A stretch of 64,000 nt of DNA from Streptococcus azizii (GTDB lineage Bacteria; Bacillota; Bacilli; Lactobacillales; Streptococcaceae): contig NZ_MSPR01000006.1 of NCBI RefSeq assembly GCF_001984715.1, positions 46,805-110,804 on the forward strand, in the 5' to 3' direction. Every line of letters begins with the position of its first letter. Positions within the stretch are counted from its first letter, which is position 1. Under the pieces are notes generated by a model that was given only the letters and a program-made list of their open reading frames with translations, made no database searches and had not been told where the DNA came from. The translations under genes were made by a program, and so were the position numbers. Shown in pieces: positions 29,858 through 37,640 of this stretch.

Positions 29858-29894
29858 AACCGTAAAGGTCACAGAGCCTTTGCGGTTTTTCTTT
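29858..29894 (+). terminator. terminator-like hairpin before first sigma-like gene
   Basis: AACCGTAAAGG / CCTTTGCGGTT stem (one G-U pair), 8-base loop, then TTTTTCTTTT. It lies between tet(O)/KTR and the sigma-like gene at 30,004. Confidence 0.7.
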
Positions 29895-29958
29895 TGTCGA
29901 TTTTTGTTGGAAAGTGCCGTAGGGCTGTTTCTGATATGCGGTGTCGTTCTCCGCCTCT

Positions 29959-29998
29959 CCATCTGGATTTTTTACATTTCAAAAATTCAGATGGGAGG
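29959..29998 (+). promoter_or_regulatory. hairpin abutting the ribosome binding site of the first sigma-like gene
   Basis: CCATCTGGATTTTT (29,959-29,972) pairs with AAAAATTCAGATGG (29,981-29,994), directly followed by GAGG and the ATG at 30,004. A 14-bp stem against the ribosome binding site could limit translation initiation; this is an inference from structure only. Confidence 0.4.
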
Positions 29999-30003
29999 TA
30001 TTT

Positions 30004-30516
30004 ATGGTGAAATATGCACCAAGAAAGGTATATATCAGAGAAAGTGGCGGCTATGTGGAATTATCCTACACGGAGTTCTGCCGTTGCAGGGAATCCGACC
30101 AGACCTATATGGACAAGCTGTTTATCCCCATTCAAGGCTGTCTGCTTGAAGTCGTGAGGGAGCAATACACAGACTTCTACCGTGACAAGGAACGGTGGCG
30201 TTATCTGCAAAAATTAGATACAAAGAATAGACTGCTATCTCTCGACGGATTTACGGACAGCGAGGGGAATCCTCTGGACTTTATCACTGATGAAGCGGTG
30301 GACATTGCAGAAACCGTTGTCAATGCGGTCATGGTGGACAGGCTGAAAGCCGCCCTGCCTTTGCTGTCGGATAGTGAACAGGAGCTGATACAGGCAATCT
30401 TTTTTGACGGACTTTCCGAGCGTGAAGTCGGGGCGAGGTTGGGCATAACCCAGAGCGTTGTAAACAAACGCAAAGCCAGAATCCTAATAAAACTAAGAAA
30501 GATAATAGAAAATTAA
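30004..30516 (+). CDS. sigma-70 region-4-like regulator 1
   Basis: A 170-residue protein with a C-terminal helix-turn-helix of the sigma-70 region 4 type (ALPLLSDSEQELIQAIFFDGLSEREVGARLGITQSVVNKRKARILIKL, about residues 120-165). The N-terminal half is typical of small sigma-like proteins on Tn916/Tn1549-related elements. It is probably a transcriptional activator of transfer or excision genes rather than a bona fide sigma factor, since regions 1-2 are absent. ATG 30,004 sits after GGGAGG with a hairpin just upstream. Confidence 0.75.
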   Translation: MVKYAPRKVYIRESGGYVELSYTEFCRCRESDQTYMDKLFIPIQGCLLEVVREQYTDFYRDKERWRYLQKLDTKNRLLSLDGFTDSEGNPLDFITDEAVDIAETVVNAVMVDRLKAALPLLSDSEQELIQAIFFDGLSEREVGARLGITQSVVNKRKARILIKLRKIIEN

Positions 30517-30530
30517 AATTTAAGGCGTTC

Positions 30531-30573
30531 AGCCCCCTTGTTTTTTCCTTTGGGAAGATGAGGGGGCTTTTCT
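30531..30573 (+). terminator. attenuator-like hairpin between sigma-like genes 1 and 2
   Basis: AGCCCCCT (30,531-30,538) pairs with AGGGGGCT (30,561-30,568), followed by TTTTCT. The large loop makes it moderately supported. Confidence 0.5.
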
Positions 30574-30610
30574 CTGCCCTCTCAATCAATTCTGATTGGA
30601 GGAAGTAAGA

Positions 30611-31036
30611 ATGGCATACAACCACGGACGGGAGGACAGGAAATGGCGTATCTGGAAAGAAGCGGAGGAAAAGCTGCTGCGTGAGTGCGGCGTTGATGAA
30701 GCGACCATTGAGCAGATACGCATGGCGGACAGGGCAGACTTCAATTCCAACAGGCGGTTTTACCGATGGACGAATGACGTTGCGGAATATCTTGAGGACA
30801 TGGCAGGCAGGGAGCGGCAGGCGGAAGTGGGTACGGTTGCGGAGTTACTGGAAGAGATTGAGAGCGAAAATCTCTATCAAGTATTAGTCACGGTGGACGG
30901 GCGTACCTTGAAAATCGTCCTGCTGAAAATGCAGGGGTATTCCACAAAGGAGATTGCCCCGCTTGTGCATTTGACGACTGGTGCCATCTATGCGAGGTTA
31001 GACCATCTGCGGAAGAAGCTGCGGAAAATTTTATAG
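30611..31036 (+). CDS. sigma-70 region-4-like regulator 2
   Basis: A 141-residue protein. The C-terminal helix-turn-helix (LKMQGYSTKEIAPLVHLTTGAIYARLDHLRKKLRKIL) resembles sigma region 4; the N-terminal part (HGREDRKWRIWKEAEEKLLRECGVDEATIEQIR) is a charged helical segment. TTGGAGGAAG precedes ATG 30,611. It is the second of three tandem sigma-like genes, each separated by a terminator-like hairpin, suggesting stepwise or conditional expression. The target is unknown. Confidence 0.75.
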   Translation: MAYNHGREDRKWRIWKEAEEKLLRECGVDEATIEQIRMADRADFNSNRRFYRWTNDVAEYLEDMAGRERQAEVGTVAELLEEIESENLYQVLVTVDGRTLKIVLLKMQGYSTKEIAPLVHLTTGAIYARLDHLRKKLRKIL

Positions 31037-31070
31037 CTTCTAAAACAGCCTGCCATCCTGCGGGCTACTG

Positions 31071-31106
31071 GGTGAGGGATGGAAATCCCCTCACTCATTT
31101 TTTGCA
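31071..31106 (+). terminator. attenuator-like hairpin between sigma-like genes 2 and 3
   Basis: GTGAGGG / CCCTCAC stem (about 31,072-31,097) followed by a run of T (CATTTTTT) before the ribosome binding site of the next gene. Confidence 0.6.
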
Positions 31107-31119
31107 GGAGGACAACAGG

Positions 31120-31700
31120 ATGGCATACAGGGTTAAGGCATACACGCTTCGGGAGGAATCCACGGAAAGCGGCACAAGGTATTTTATCAGCTTTAAGGAC
31201 GGGCAGGGCAAATCCCACGAGTTGGAAGTGTCGGAACAGTTCTTTATGGAGTTTCGGCAGATGGAGCGCAGGAACAGGAATCTTTTCTAATGGGACGAGC
31301 GGCACAGGGAGTTTAACGAGGTATGGGACGAAACCCTTTACAGACGGGCGTTGCGTGTGCCTAAGAGCCTTGATGAACGCATGGTTGAGGAAGAACGGAA
31401 TGAAACGCTCTATAAGGCGGTTGGGAGCCTTCCAGAGATACAAAGGCGGCGTTTCCTGCTCTACTACGAGTATGAGTTCAATTTTTACCAAATCGCCGCT
31501 ATGGAGCATTGCACCGCTTCGGCAATACAGAAATCTGTTGCGATTGCAAAGGAGAAAGTAAAGGCGGAAATTGAAGAAATATCTCCAACCGTGACCGACA
31601 CCGCCCGAAAAAGAAATCTGTTTTTTATTTGTGTGGGATTGGCGGCATTACATACTCTCACTTTTTTCCGTGGGAGTAAATCTATTTTTAAGGAGGTCAA
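31120..31700 (+). pseudogene. sigma-70-like regulator 3, in-frame nonsense codon
   Basis: From ATG 31,120 (AGGAGG upstream) the frame reads MAYRVKAYTLREESTE ... MERRNRNLF, then TAA at 31,288-31,290. It continues in the same frame as WDERHREFNEVWDETLY ... LPEIQRRRFLLYYEYEFNFYQIAAMEHCTASAIQKSVAIAKEKVK. The halves form one sigma-like protein (family members usually read RNLQQWDERH here), so a CAA-to-TAA change is the simplest explanation. The second half holds the region-4 helix-turn-helix. Past residue ~155 the frame runs on without an obvious natural end; I stop it at about 31,700. Confidence 0.75.
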
Positions 31701-31705
31701 CGCCT

Positions 31706-31789
31706 ATGTGCAACGAAAACAAAGACACCGCCCGAAAGGAGGAAAGCCATGCAGAAGTTACAGACAGTCAACGCCGAAACGCTCCTTTA
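31706..31789 (+). CDS. possible 27-residue leader peptide overlapping repA-like gene
   Basis: ATG 31,706 lies 8 bases after AAGGAGG and encodes MCNENKDTARKEESHAEVTD... to a TGA that overlaps the start region of the next gene in another frame. The excellent ribosome binding site and overlap suggest translational coupling to the RepA-like ATPase; no homology is recognized. Confidence 0.4.
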
Positions 31790-32774
31790 TGAACCGCTTG
31801 AGAAACCATCCTTTGTGGTGGACAGCCTTATCCCGACAGGCTTATCGCTGTTCTGCGGCTCACAGAAGATAGGCAAAAGCTGGCTCATGCTGAAGCTATG
31901 CTTATGCGTGTCGCAGGGAATCCCTTTATGGGATATGCCGACAATGGAGGGCGATGTGCTTTACCTCTGCCTTGAGGACACGTTCTGCCGCATACAGGAC
32001 AGGTTATTTCGTTTGACGGACGAAGCAAGCGGGCGGCTCCACTTTGCCGTGGCAAGCTGCAAGCTGTCAGACGGTCTTATCGTGCAGCTTGAAGATTATC
32101 TGAAAGATTACCCAGACAGCAGGCTCATTGTCATTGATACCTTGCAGAAAGTCCGTACAGCTTCAAAAGACAATGCCTATGCAAGCGACTATGGGGACAT
32201 CTCCCTCATCAAAGACTTTGCCGACAGGCACTCTCTGGCGGTCATTGTCGTACACCACATCCGAAAGCAGAATGACAGCGACGTGTTCAACAAGGTGTCT
32301 GGGACGACAGGATTAACGGGGAGTGCGGACGCTACCTTTGTTCTGGAAAAGGAGAAACGTGCGTCTGACACCGCCAAGCTGTATGTGACGGGCAGGGACA
32401 CGCCTTATCAGGAATACACGCTGCGTTTCCGTGATTGCCGTTGGGAGCTTGTGGAGCGGAAAACGCAGGAGCAGCTTGCGAAAGAAACGATACCAGATGT
32501 CCTTTTTCGGTTGGTGGATTTTATGAGGGATAAGGAAGAATGGATAGGCACGGCAACGGAACTGTTAGCCGCTATGGGGGAAACGGAAACCATACCCACG
32601 GTGATTACGAAATGGCTGAATGAATACCGCACCACATTTTTAAGCGAGAACCGTATCTGCTACCAGTACAGCCGCAGGAAAGACGGCAGGCGGATTGCCC
32701 TTGCAAGGAGGGCGGGTGACAGCGGTGATGGTGGTGACAGCGATATTAGGATACCCCCCTGTTACTGTCATTGA
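31749..32774 (+). CDS. repA: RepA/RecA-fold ATPase (AAA_25), probable replicative helicase of the IME
   Basis: A 341-residue RecA-like ATPase. The Walker A GSQKIGKSWL is near residue 37, the Walker B-like LIVIDTLQKVR is near residue 122, and VIVVHHIRK follows, as in the RSF1010 RepA hexameric-helicase family. A helical C-terminal domain follows. It probably supports element replication after excision or transfer. AAAGGAGG precedes the ATG. The last ~20 residues (AGDSGDGGDSDIRIPPCYCH) are encoded by copy A of the GTGACAGC repeat, so the protein tail may be a by-product of the repeat. Confidence 0.82.
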   Translation: MQKLQTVNAETLLYEPLEKPSFVVDSLIPTGLSLFCGSQKIGKSWLMLKLCLCVSQGIPLWDMPTMEGDVLYLCLEDTFCRIQDRLFRLTDEASGRLHFAVASCKLSDGLIVQLEDYLKDYPDSRLIVIDTLQKVRTASKDNAYASDYGDISLIKDFADRHSLAVIVVHHIRKQNDSDVFNKVSGTTGLTGSADATFVLEKEKRASDTAKLYVTGRDTPYQEYTLRFRDCRWELVERKTQEQLAKETIPDVLFRLVDFMRDKEEWIGTATELLAAMGETETIPTVITKWLNEYRTTFLSENRICYQYSRRKDGRRIALARRAGDSGDGGDSDIRIPPCYCH

Positions 32775-33258
32775 CGCTTAAAGCCATGTAAAGCTGGCGG
32801 CTCTGCCCTGCGGGTGACAGCAGTGACGGTGGTGACAGTGATTTTAGGATACCCTGCCGCTGTCATCCCTACGGGAGAACACCCCGTAAACGCAAAATGC
32901 AGGCGTGAGATTTACTCGCCCTTTTCGGTCGTGTAAAACCACCCCTGCGGTCAGAAAAATCATTCCGATTTTTCCGACTGCGTTTACAGGGTGTAACACA
33001 CTACACTTTGCCCTGCAAAGTCGTGTGCCAGACGTTCCCTCTGGACTCCCTTAAGGCAGGGCTGTGCCCTGCTATCCTACGCCTTACGGCTTCGGATAAA
33101 AGAATGGCGGCATGACGGTGACGGCTCTTGCGAGGGGGGTATCCCAAAAACACCGTCATCATCGACATGACCGTCATGCAGGGGGTGAGGGTGACAGTTG
33201 CGGCAGTCGGCAGGGGGTATCCCAAAACTGCTGTCACCACCGTCACCGCTGTCACCCC
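32714..33258. repeat. two direct + two inverted copies of a ~50-bp GTGACAGC...GGATACCC unit
   Basis: Copies A (32,714-32,770) and B (32,812-32,865) read GGGTGACAGC..GTGA.GGTGGTGACAG..ATTTTAGGATACCC. Copies C (33,110-33,179) and D (33,188-33,258) carry the same unit inverted (GGGGGTATCCCAAAA...CTGTCACC). They face each other across about 250 bases holding the oriT-like hairpin. No gene occupies 32,775-33,298. Such facing iteron-like repeats suggest binding sites for the RepA, relaxase or ParB proteins encoded on either side. Confidence 0.75.
32950..33030 (+). other. putative oriT of the IME
   Basis: Immediately upstream of the MobV relaxase gene there are two nested hairpins. GAAAAATC/GATTTTTC lies at 32,954-32,974. 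At 32,997-33,027 a compound hairpin has outer arms CACAC / GTGTG and inner arms ACTTTG / CAAAGT around CCCTG. MobV-type nick sites (pMV158 family) characteristically have such short stem-loops just 5' of mob. The nick position cannot be set by eye. Confidence 0.6.
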
Positions 33259-33298
33259 AAAGGACGGTCACCCGCCGAAAGAAAGGAGGAATCCGCCT

Positions 33299-34264
33299 AT
33301 GCCTTATGCAATCCTGCGTTTCCAGAAACGAAAAGCGGGCGGCGTTGCGGCTTGTGAACGCCACAACGAGCGGAAGAAAGAAGCCTACAAAAGCAACCCA
33401 GATATAGATATGGAACGCTCTAAAAACAATTACCATCTCATAGCACCACCAAAGTACACCTACAAGAAAGAGATTAACCGCATGGTAGCCGAAGCGGGGT
33501 GCAGGACAAGGAAAGACAGCGTGATGATGGTGGAAACGCTCATCACAGCTTCACCAGAATTTATGAACCAGTTACCGCCCGAAGAACAAAAAGCGTATTT
33601 CCAGACGGCTCTTGACTTCATTTCGGAGCGTGTTGGAAAGCAGAATATCCTCTCCGCTGTCGTCCATATGGACGAGAGAACGCCCCATATGCACCTCTGC
33701 TTTGTGCCGATTACGCCAGACAATAAGCTGTCAGCGAAAGCTATCTTAGGCAACCAGAAATCATTATCCGAGTGGCAGACCGCCTACCATGAGCGGATGT
33801 CCTCACGGTGGAATCAGCTTGAACGGGGGCAGTCCTCAATGGAAACCAAGCGGAAACACGTCCCCACATGGCTCTATAAATTAGGCGGCAGGCTTGATAA
33901 ACAGTATGAAGAAATCGTGTCTGCCCTATCCGACATCAACGCCTTTAACGCAGGGAAGAAAAGGGATAAAGCGTTAGATTTACTCTCTGCATGGCTGCCA
34001 GACGTGGAGAAATTCTCTAAGGAAATCGGGAAACAGCAGGCGTATATCGACAGTTTGAAAGAGAGAATTGGGCAGGAATCAGACTATGCGGGGCGTATGC
34101 GTGATGAAAAGTACGAGCAGGAACTAAAGGTGCAGAAAGCGAATCAGAAGATATTTGAATTGCAGAGAACCAACGAGCAGATGGGGCGGCTGCTGTCAAA
34201 AATACCGCCCGAAGTGTTGGAAGAATTGCAGAAAAATCATAGAAGCAGAGCGAAAGAAAGGTAG
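33299..34264 (+). CDS. mobV: MobV (Pre/Mob) relaxase
   Basis: A 321-residue relaxase that nicks the IME oriT for mobilization by the host ICE. Conserved N-terminal LRFQKRKAG and HNERKK are followed by the MOBV metal-binding motif VVHMDERTPHMHLCFVPI near residues 120-137. The N-terminal catalytic domain is followed by a C-terminal coiled coil (YEQELKVQKANQKIFELQRTNEQM). ATG 33,299 is chosen over the longer frame because GAAAGGAGG lies 9 bases upstream and MPYAILRF is the family's usual start. Confidence 0.9.
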   Translation: MPYAILRFQKRKAGGVAACERHNERKKEAYKSNPDIDMERSKNNYHLIAPPKYTYKKEINRMVAEAGCRTRKDSVMMVETLITASPEFMNQLPPEEQKAYFQTALDFISERVGKQNILSAVVHMDERTPHMHLCFVPITPDNKLSAKAILGNQKSLSEWQTAYHERMSSRWNQLERGQSSMETKRKHVPTWLYKLGGRLDKQYEEIVSALSDINAFNAGKKRDKALDLLSAWLPDVEKFSKEIGKQQAYIDSLKERIGQESDYAGRMRDEKYEQELKVQKANQKIFELQRTNEQMGRLLSKIPPEVLEELQKNHRSRAKER

Positions 34265-34272
34265 ATATGTGA

Positions 34273-35127
34273 ATGAAGAAACAGGATTTTAAGGTGTTAA
34301 AGACCAAAGACTTGTACCCGTTCCCCGACAATCCGTTTCATGTGGCAGAAGATGAAACACTGTCAGAGTTAGCGGAAAGCATCAAGGAATTTGGCATTGT
34401 CACGCCGATAATCACACGCCCGAAAGAGGACGGGGACGGTTATGAAGTGATTGCAGGACAGCGGCGTGTCCGTGCTTCTGAACTTGCAGGGATAAATACC
34501 GTGCCTGCGTTTGTCCTGCCCTTAGACCGTGACCGAGCCATCATCACCCTTGTAGACAGCAATTTGCAGCGTGAGAATATCCTGCCATCGGAGCGGGCGT
34601 TTGCTTACAAGATGAAATCCGAAGCCATGAAGCGGCAGGGTTTCCGCACAGACTTAACCTCGTCACAAGTTGTGACGAAGTTGCGGACGGACGACAAGGT
34701 GGCACAGGGCTTCGGCGTGGGCAGGATGACCGTGCAGCGTTTTATCCGCCTGACGGAACTGATACCGCCGATTTTGCAGATGGTGGACGAGGGGAAAATC
34801 GCCCTCACGCCTGCGGTGGAACTGTCCTTCTTGAAGAAAGACGAGCAGGAAAACCTCTTTGCCACGATGGAGAGCGAAGAAGCAACGCCCTCACTCTCAC
34901 AGGCACAGCGGATGAAACAGTTAAGCCAGAGCGGGCGGCTTGACATGGATACGATATTTGCGATTATGACGGAGGAAAAGGGCAACCAGAAAGAAACCTT
35001 GAAAATCAACACAAGCAAGCTGAAAAAATACTTTCCGAAGAACACAACGCCGAAGCAGATGGAGGAAACCATCATCAAACTTTTGGAGCGTGAGTTGCAG
35101 AGGAAACGCAACCGTGACAGCCGCTAA
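34273..35127 (+). CDS. parB: ParB/RepB/Spo0J-like DNA-binding protein
   Basis: A 284-residue protein. The ParB nuclease-like domain (YPFPDNPFHVAEDETLSELAESIKEFGIVTPIITRP ... YEVIAGQRRVRASELAG, box I and the GERR-like box II) is followed by NLQRENILPSERAFAYKMK and a KorB-type helix-turn-helix. No ParA partner is adjacent, as is usual on Tn1549/IME-type elements, where the role may be stabilization or regulation rather than classical partition. The start is 9 bases after the relaxase stop. Confidence 0.88.
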   Translation: MKKQDFKVLKTKDLYPFPDNPFHVAEDETLSELAESIKEFGIVTPIITRPKEDGDGYEVIAGQRRVRASELAGINTVPAFVLPLDRDRAIITLVDSNLQRENILPSERAFAYKMKSEAMKRQGFRTDLTSSQVVTKLRTDDKVAQGFGVGRMTVQRFIRLTELIPPILQMVDEGKIALTPAVELSFLKKDEQENLFATMESEEATPSLSQAQRMKQLSQSGRLDMDTIFAIMTEEKGNQKETLKINTSKLKKYFPKNTTPKQMEETIIKLLERELQRKRNRDSR

Positions 35128-35172
35128 TCTTCTTTTTTCGGGAAGTAAATACAGAGAGTTGAGGTATGGAGA

Positions 35173-35403
35173 ATGAGAGAAATCCAGTATGAAATCGTAA
35201 AGGAAATCGCAGTATTGTCTACGGGCGACAGTGGCTACACAAAGGAAATCAATCTCATTTCATGGAATGGGAAAGAGCCGAAGTATGACATCCGCAGCTT
35301 TTCCCCGAACCGTGAAAAGTGCGGCAAGGGAATCACGCTGAACGCTGATGAAGCGGCGGCACTCCTTAAAGCATTACAGAAAGAATTAAACAGCGAGGAT
35401 TAA
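35173..35403 (+). CDS. YdbC/PC4-like single-strand DNA-binding protein
   Basis: A 76-residue protein matching the YdbC (PC4-like whirly) family: IVKEIAVLSTGDSGYTKEINLISWNGKEPKYDIRSFSP ... GKGITLNADEAAALLKAL. YdbC homologues form dimers that bind single-stranded DNA, fitting an element that moves as ssDNA. GAGG precedes the ATG. Its TAA/ATG junction touches the following gene region. Confidence 0.8.
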   Translation: MREIQYEIVKEIAVLSTGDSGYTKEINLISWNGKEPKYDIRSFSPNREKCGKGITLNADEAAALLKALQKELNSED

Positions 35404-35474
35404 TGGTATCTGATTGGCAGGGCGGGGACATTTCCAAACTCTTCCCTGCCCTGTCTGGAAAGGAAGATTTAAGT

Positions 35475-35666
35475 ATGGGCGAGGATAAGAAAGCAGATAA
35501 AAAGAGAAAGCGTATCGTGCCAAAAGCACCAGTGCAGATGATAATCAGCCGTGAATATGTCGGCACACAGACCGTTACAGAAGCGTTTGTCCCGATTATC
35601 TCCGAGGATATTCGGAAGAAGATTGCCGAGGGCGACACCTTCGACAATGAGGGGCTGTCCGCTTAG
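35475..35666 (+). CDS. small conserved element protein, function unknown
   Basis: A 63-residue basic protein (MGEDKKADKKRKRIVPKAP ... ISREYVGTQTVTEAFVPIISEDIRKKI). ATG 35,475 follows AAAGGAAG. Short proteins of this type regularly sit just upstream of the serine recombinase in related elements; the function is not known. Confidence 0.65.
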   Translation: MGEDKKADKKRKRIVPKAPVQMIISREYVGTQTVTEAFVPIISEDIRKKIAEGDTFDNEGLSA

Positions 35667-35720
35667 AATGTACGCAATGGGACATGAAAACAGATAGGAC
35701 AGATACGGAGGTTTTACAGT

Positions 35721-37577
35721 ATGGCAGGAATCAAAGAAGAAAAGAAAATCTATTTAGTCGGCATTTATTGCCGCTTATCTAAAGACGATGGTACGGATAA
35801 CGAGAGTGCGAGCATTGCGACACAGAAATCCATCCTCACGGATTATGTGAAAAAGCAGGGATGGCACATAGCAAAAACGTATGTGGACGATGGTTATTCT
35901 GGTACAAATTTCCAAAGACCAAGTTTCCAGAATATGATAAAAGACATTGAAAGCGGTCTGATAAACTGCGTGATTACGAAAGATTTATCCCGTCTGGGGA
36001 GAAACTATCTTGATTGTGGGTTATATCTGGAAGTTTTCTTCCCAGAGCATAACGTGAGGTATATAGCGGTCAATGACGGCGTAGATACCTTGAATAAATC
36101 TGCTATGGACATCACGCCTTTCCGCAACATTTTAAACGAAATGTATGCCGCTGACATATCTGTTAAGATAAAATCGGCATATCGGGCGAGGTTTCAACAG
36201 GGGAAATTCATGGGAACTACCGCCCCTTATGGCTATATCAAAGACCCTGCCGACCACAACCATCTGCTGATAGATGATAAAGTGGCACATGTTGTAAAAG
36301 AGATATTCGACCTTGCATTAAAAGGGAATGGAGTTGCCAAAATTTGCAGACATCTTAATAAACAGCATATCCTACGCCCTGCCGCTTATGCGGCGGAGCG
36401 TGGCGAAACAGGCTTTGAACGTCATTTTGAGGGGAACGAGGACAAACGCTATATTTGGAGTGGGAACAGCGTGAGGAGCATTTTAAGAAGCCCGATATAT
36501 GCGGGAAATCTTGTAGGCTACAAACGGATTGCCGCCAATATGAAAAGCAAGAAACGCCCCTCTAAGCTGCCCGAAGAATGGGAAGTGATACCCAATACCC
36601 ATGAGGGAATAGTCACGCAGGAGGAATTTGATATTGTCCAACAGCTTATTACAAGTCGTAGGCTTCCACAGAACAAGGGAGGATTTGTAAATATTTTTGC
36701 AGGCGTTATCAAGTGTGTGGACTGCGGATGTGCTCTGCGGGCAATGAACGTACACAGGAGGAAACGCCCAGAGATTATCGACTGTGTACAGTATTCATGT
36801 AATAATTATGCAAGAAACGGAAGAAGCGAGTGTAGTGCCCACAATATAGAAGCAAGGGATTTATTCAATGCCGTTCTTGCCGACATCAACTGTTTTGCGG
36901 ATATGGCAGTGAATGATGAAAAGGCGGTCAGGGCCATAGAAAAGCGGCTCACGGAAACAGACCAGAGCAGGGCGAAAGCATTAGAGAAAGAACGTAAGAA
37001 GCTGAACAAACGCCTTGCGGAACTGGACAGGCTGTTTTCCTCTCTCTACGAGGATAAGGTCATGGAGCGTATTACCGAGCGGAATTTTGAGATGATGTCG
37101 GGGAAATACCAGAAAGAGCAGCTTGAAATTGAAGCAAGGCTGAAAGAGGTGACGGAAACTCTTAATGAAAGCTACGAGAAATCACGGGGAATCCGTGACT
37201 TCCTCGCCCTTATCCGAAATTATCAAGGCTTAAAAGAACTGGATGCAACAGTTATAAACGCACTCATAGACAAGATACTTGTTTCGGAGCGTGAGAAGAT
37301 GGCAGACGGAACAGTGAAGCAGGAAATCAAGATTTACTATAAATTCATCGGCTTTGTCGATGAATTACATATCATACCTACAAAACGGTGGGCAGCAATG
37401 CCCGCTAAAAATTGTACGGTGTGCGGCGTTGAATATGTCCCGGGCTCTGGTGCATCAAGGTATTGTCCTGCTTGTGCCAAGAAGATACGGAGGGAGAAAT
37501 CAAACGAGAGCAAACGCAGGAGCAGAGAACAGAAAAGGATAGCATGTATGAACTGTCCGCAAAAAATGACCGACTGA
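35721..37577 (+). CDS. large serine recombinase of the IME
   Basis: A 618-residue site-specific recombinase. The resolvase catalytic domain has YCRLSKDD (nucleophile Ser20) and KDLSRLGRNYLD (conserved Arg pair). The recombinase domain follows (RAGLL-like PYGYIKDPADHNHLLIDD), then a zinc ribbon (CVDCGCALRAM), a coiled coil, and a DUF4368-like tail ending in a second zinc motif (CTVCG...CPACAKK). It catalyses excision and integration of the element; SNF2 is the inferred target gene. It is the last gene before the right edge, the usual place for the recombinase. Confidence 0.93.
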   Translation: MAGIKEEKKIYLVGIYCRLSKDDGTDNESASIATQKSILTDYVKKQGWHIAKTYVDDGYSGTNFQRPSFQNMIKDIESGLINCVITKDLSRLGRNYLDCGLYLEVFFPEHNVRYIAVNDGVDTLNKSAMDITPFRNILNEMYAADISVKIKSAYRARFQQGKFMGTTAPYGYIKDPADHNHLLIDDKVAHVVKEIFDLALKGNGVAKICRHLNKQHILRPAAYAAERGETGFERHFEGNEDKRYIWSGNSVRSILRSPIYAGNLVGYKRIAANMKSKKRPSKLPEEWEVIPNTHEGIVTQEEFDIVQQLITSRRLPQNKGGFVNIFAGVIKCVDCGCALRAMNVHRRKRPEIIDCVQYSCNNYARNGRSECSAHNIEARDLFNAVLADINCFADMAVNDEKAVRAIEKRLTETDQSRAKALEKERKKLNKRLAELDRLFSSLYEDKVMERITERNFEMMSGKYQKEQLEIEARLKEVTETLNESYEKSRGIRDFLALIRNYQGLKELDATVINALIDKILVSEREKMADGTVKQEIKIYYKFIGFVDELHIIPTKRWAAMPAKNCTVCGVEYVPGSGASRYCPACAKKIRREKSNESKRRSREQKRIACMNCPQKMTD

Positions 37578-37599
37578 ACTACAACAAGTGAGAACAACT

Positions 37600-37627
37600 A
37601 GCAGGAGACAGTCTTCTGCTTTTTTTG
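37600..37627 (+). terminator. terminator at the IME/ICE right junction
   Basis: AGCAGGAGA / TCTTCTGCT stem with a CAG loop and T-run, lying between the recombinase stop and the toprim gene. It may belong to the ICE backbone (the old SNF2 terminator), which would put the element's right edge between 37,577 and 37,600. Confidence 0.75.
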
Positions 37628-37640
37628 ATAGGGAGACAAG

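Larger units (their letters stand above)
26600..37590 (+). mobile_element. tet(O)-carrying integrative mobilizable element inserted in SNF2
   Basis: An ~11-kb block with visibly higher GC and gut-Clostridia-like codon use (except tet(O)) lies between the broken SNF2 gene and the ICE toprim gene. Contents in order: TnpV, tet(O), KTR protein, three sigma-like genes, RepA-type ATPase, oriT region, MobV relaxase, ParB, PC4-like protein, small protein, large serine recombinase. IMEs with a serine recombinase that target SNF2 genes of streptococcal ICEs are known. The left edge lies shortly after 26,590 and the right edge shortly after 37,577; core sites cannot be fixed by eye. It lacks its own mating pore and would use the host ICE. 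Confidence 0.85.

Noticed and set aside
29657..30010. 117-codon open frame after the tet(O) terminator
   Set aside because: It has no good start signal, runs through the 29,858 terminator hairpin and overlaps the sigma-like gene's leader; composition is not protein-like.
32714..33258. CRISPR array
   Set aside because: Repeats are only four, in two orientations, of unequal spacing and internally palindromic; no cas genes nearby.
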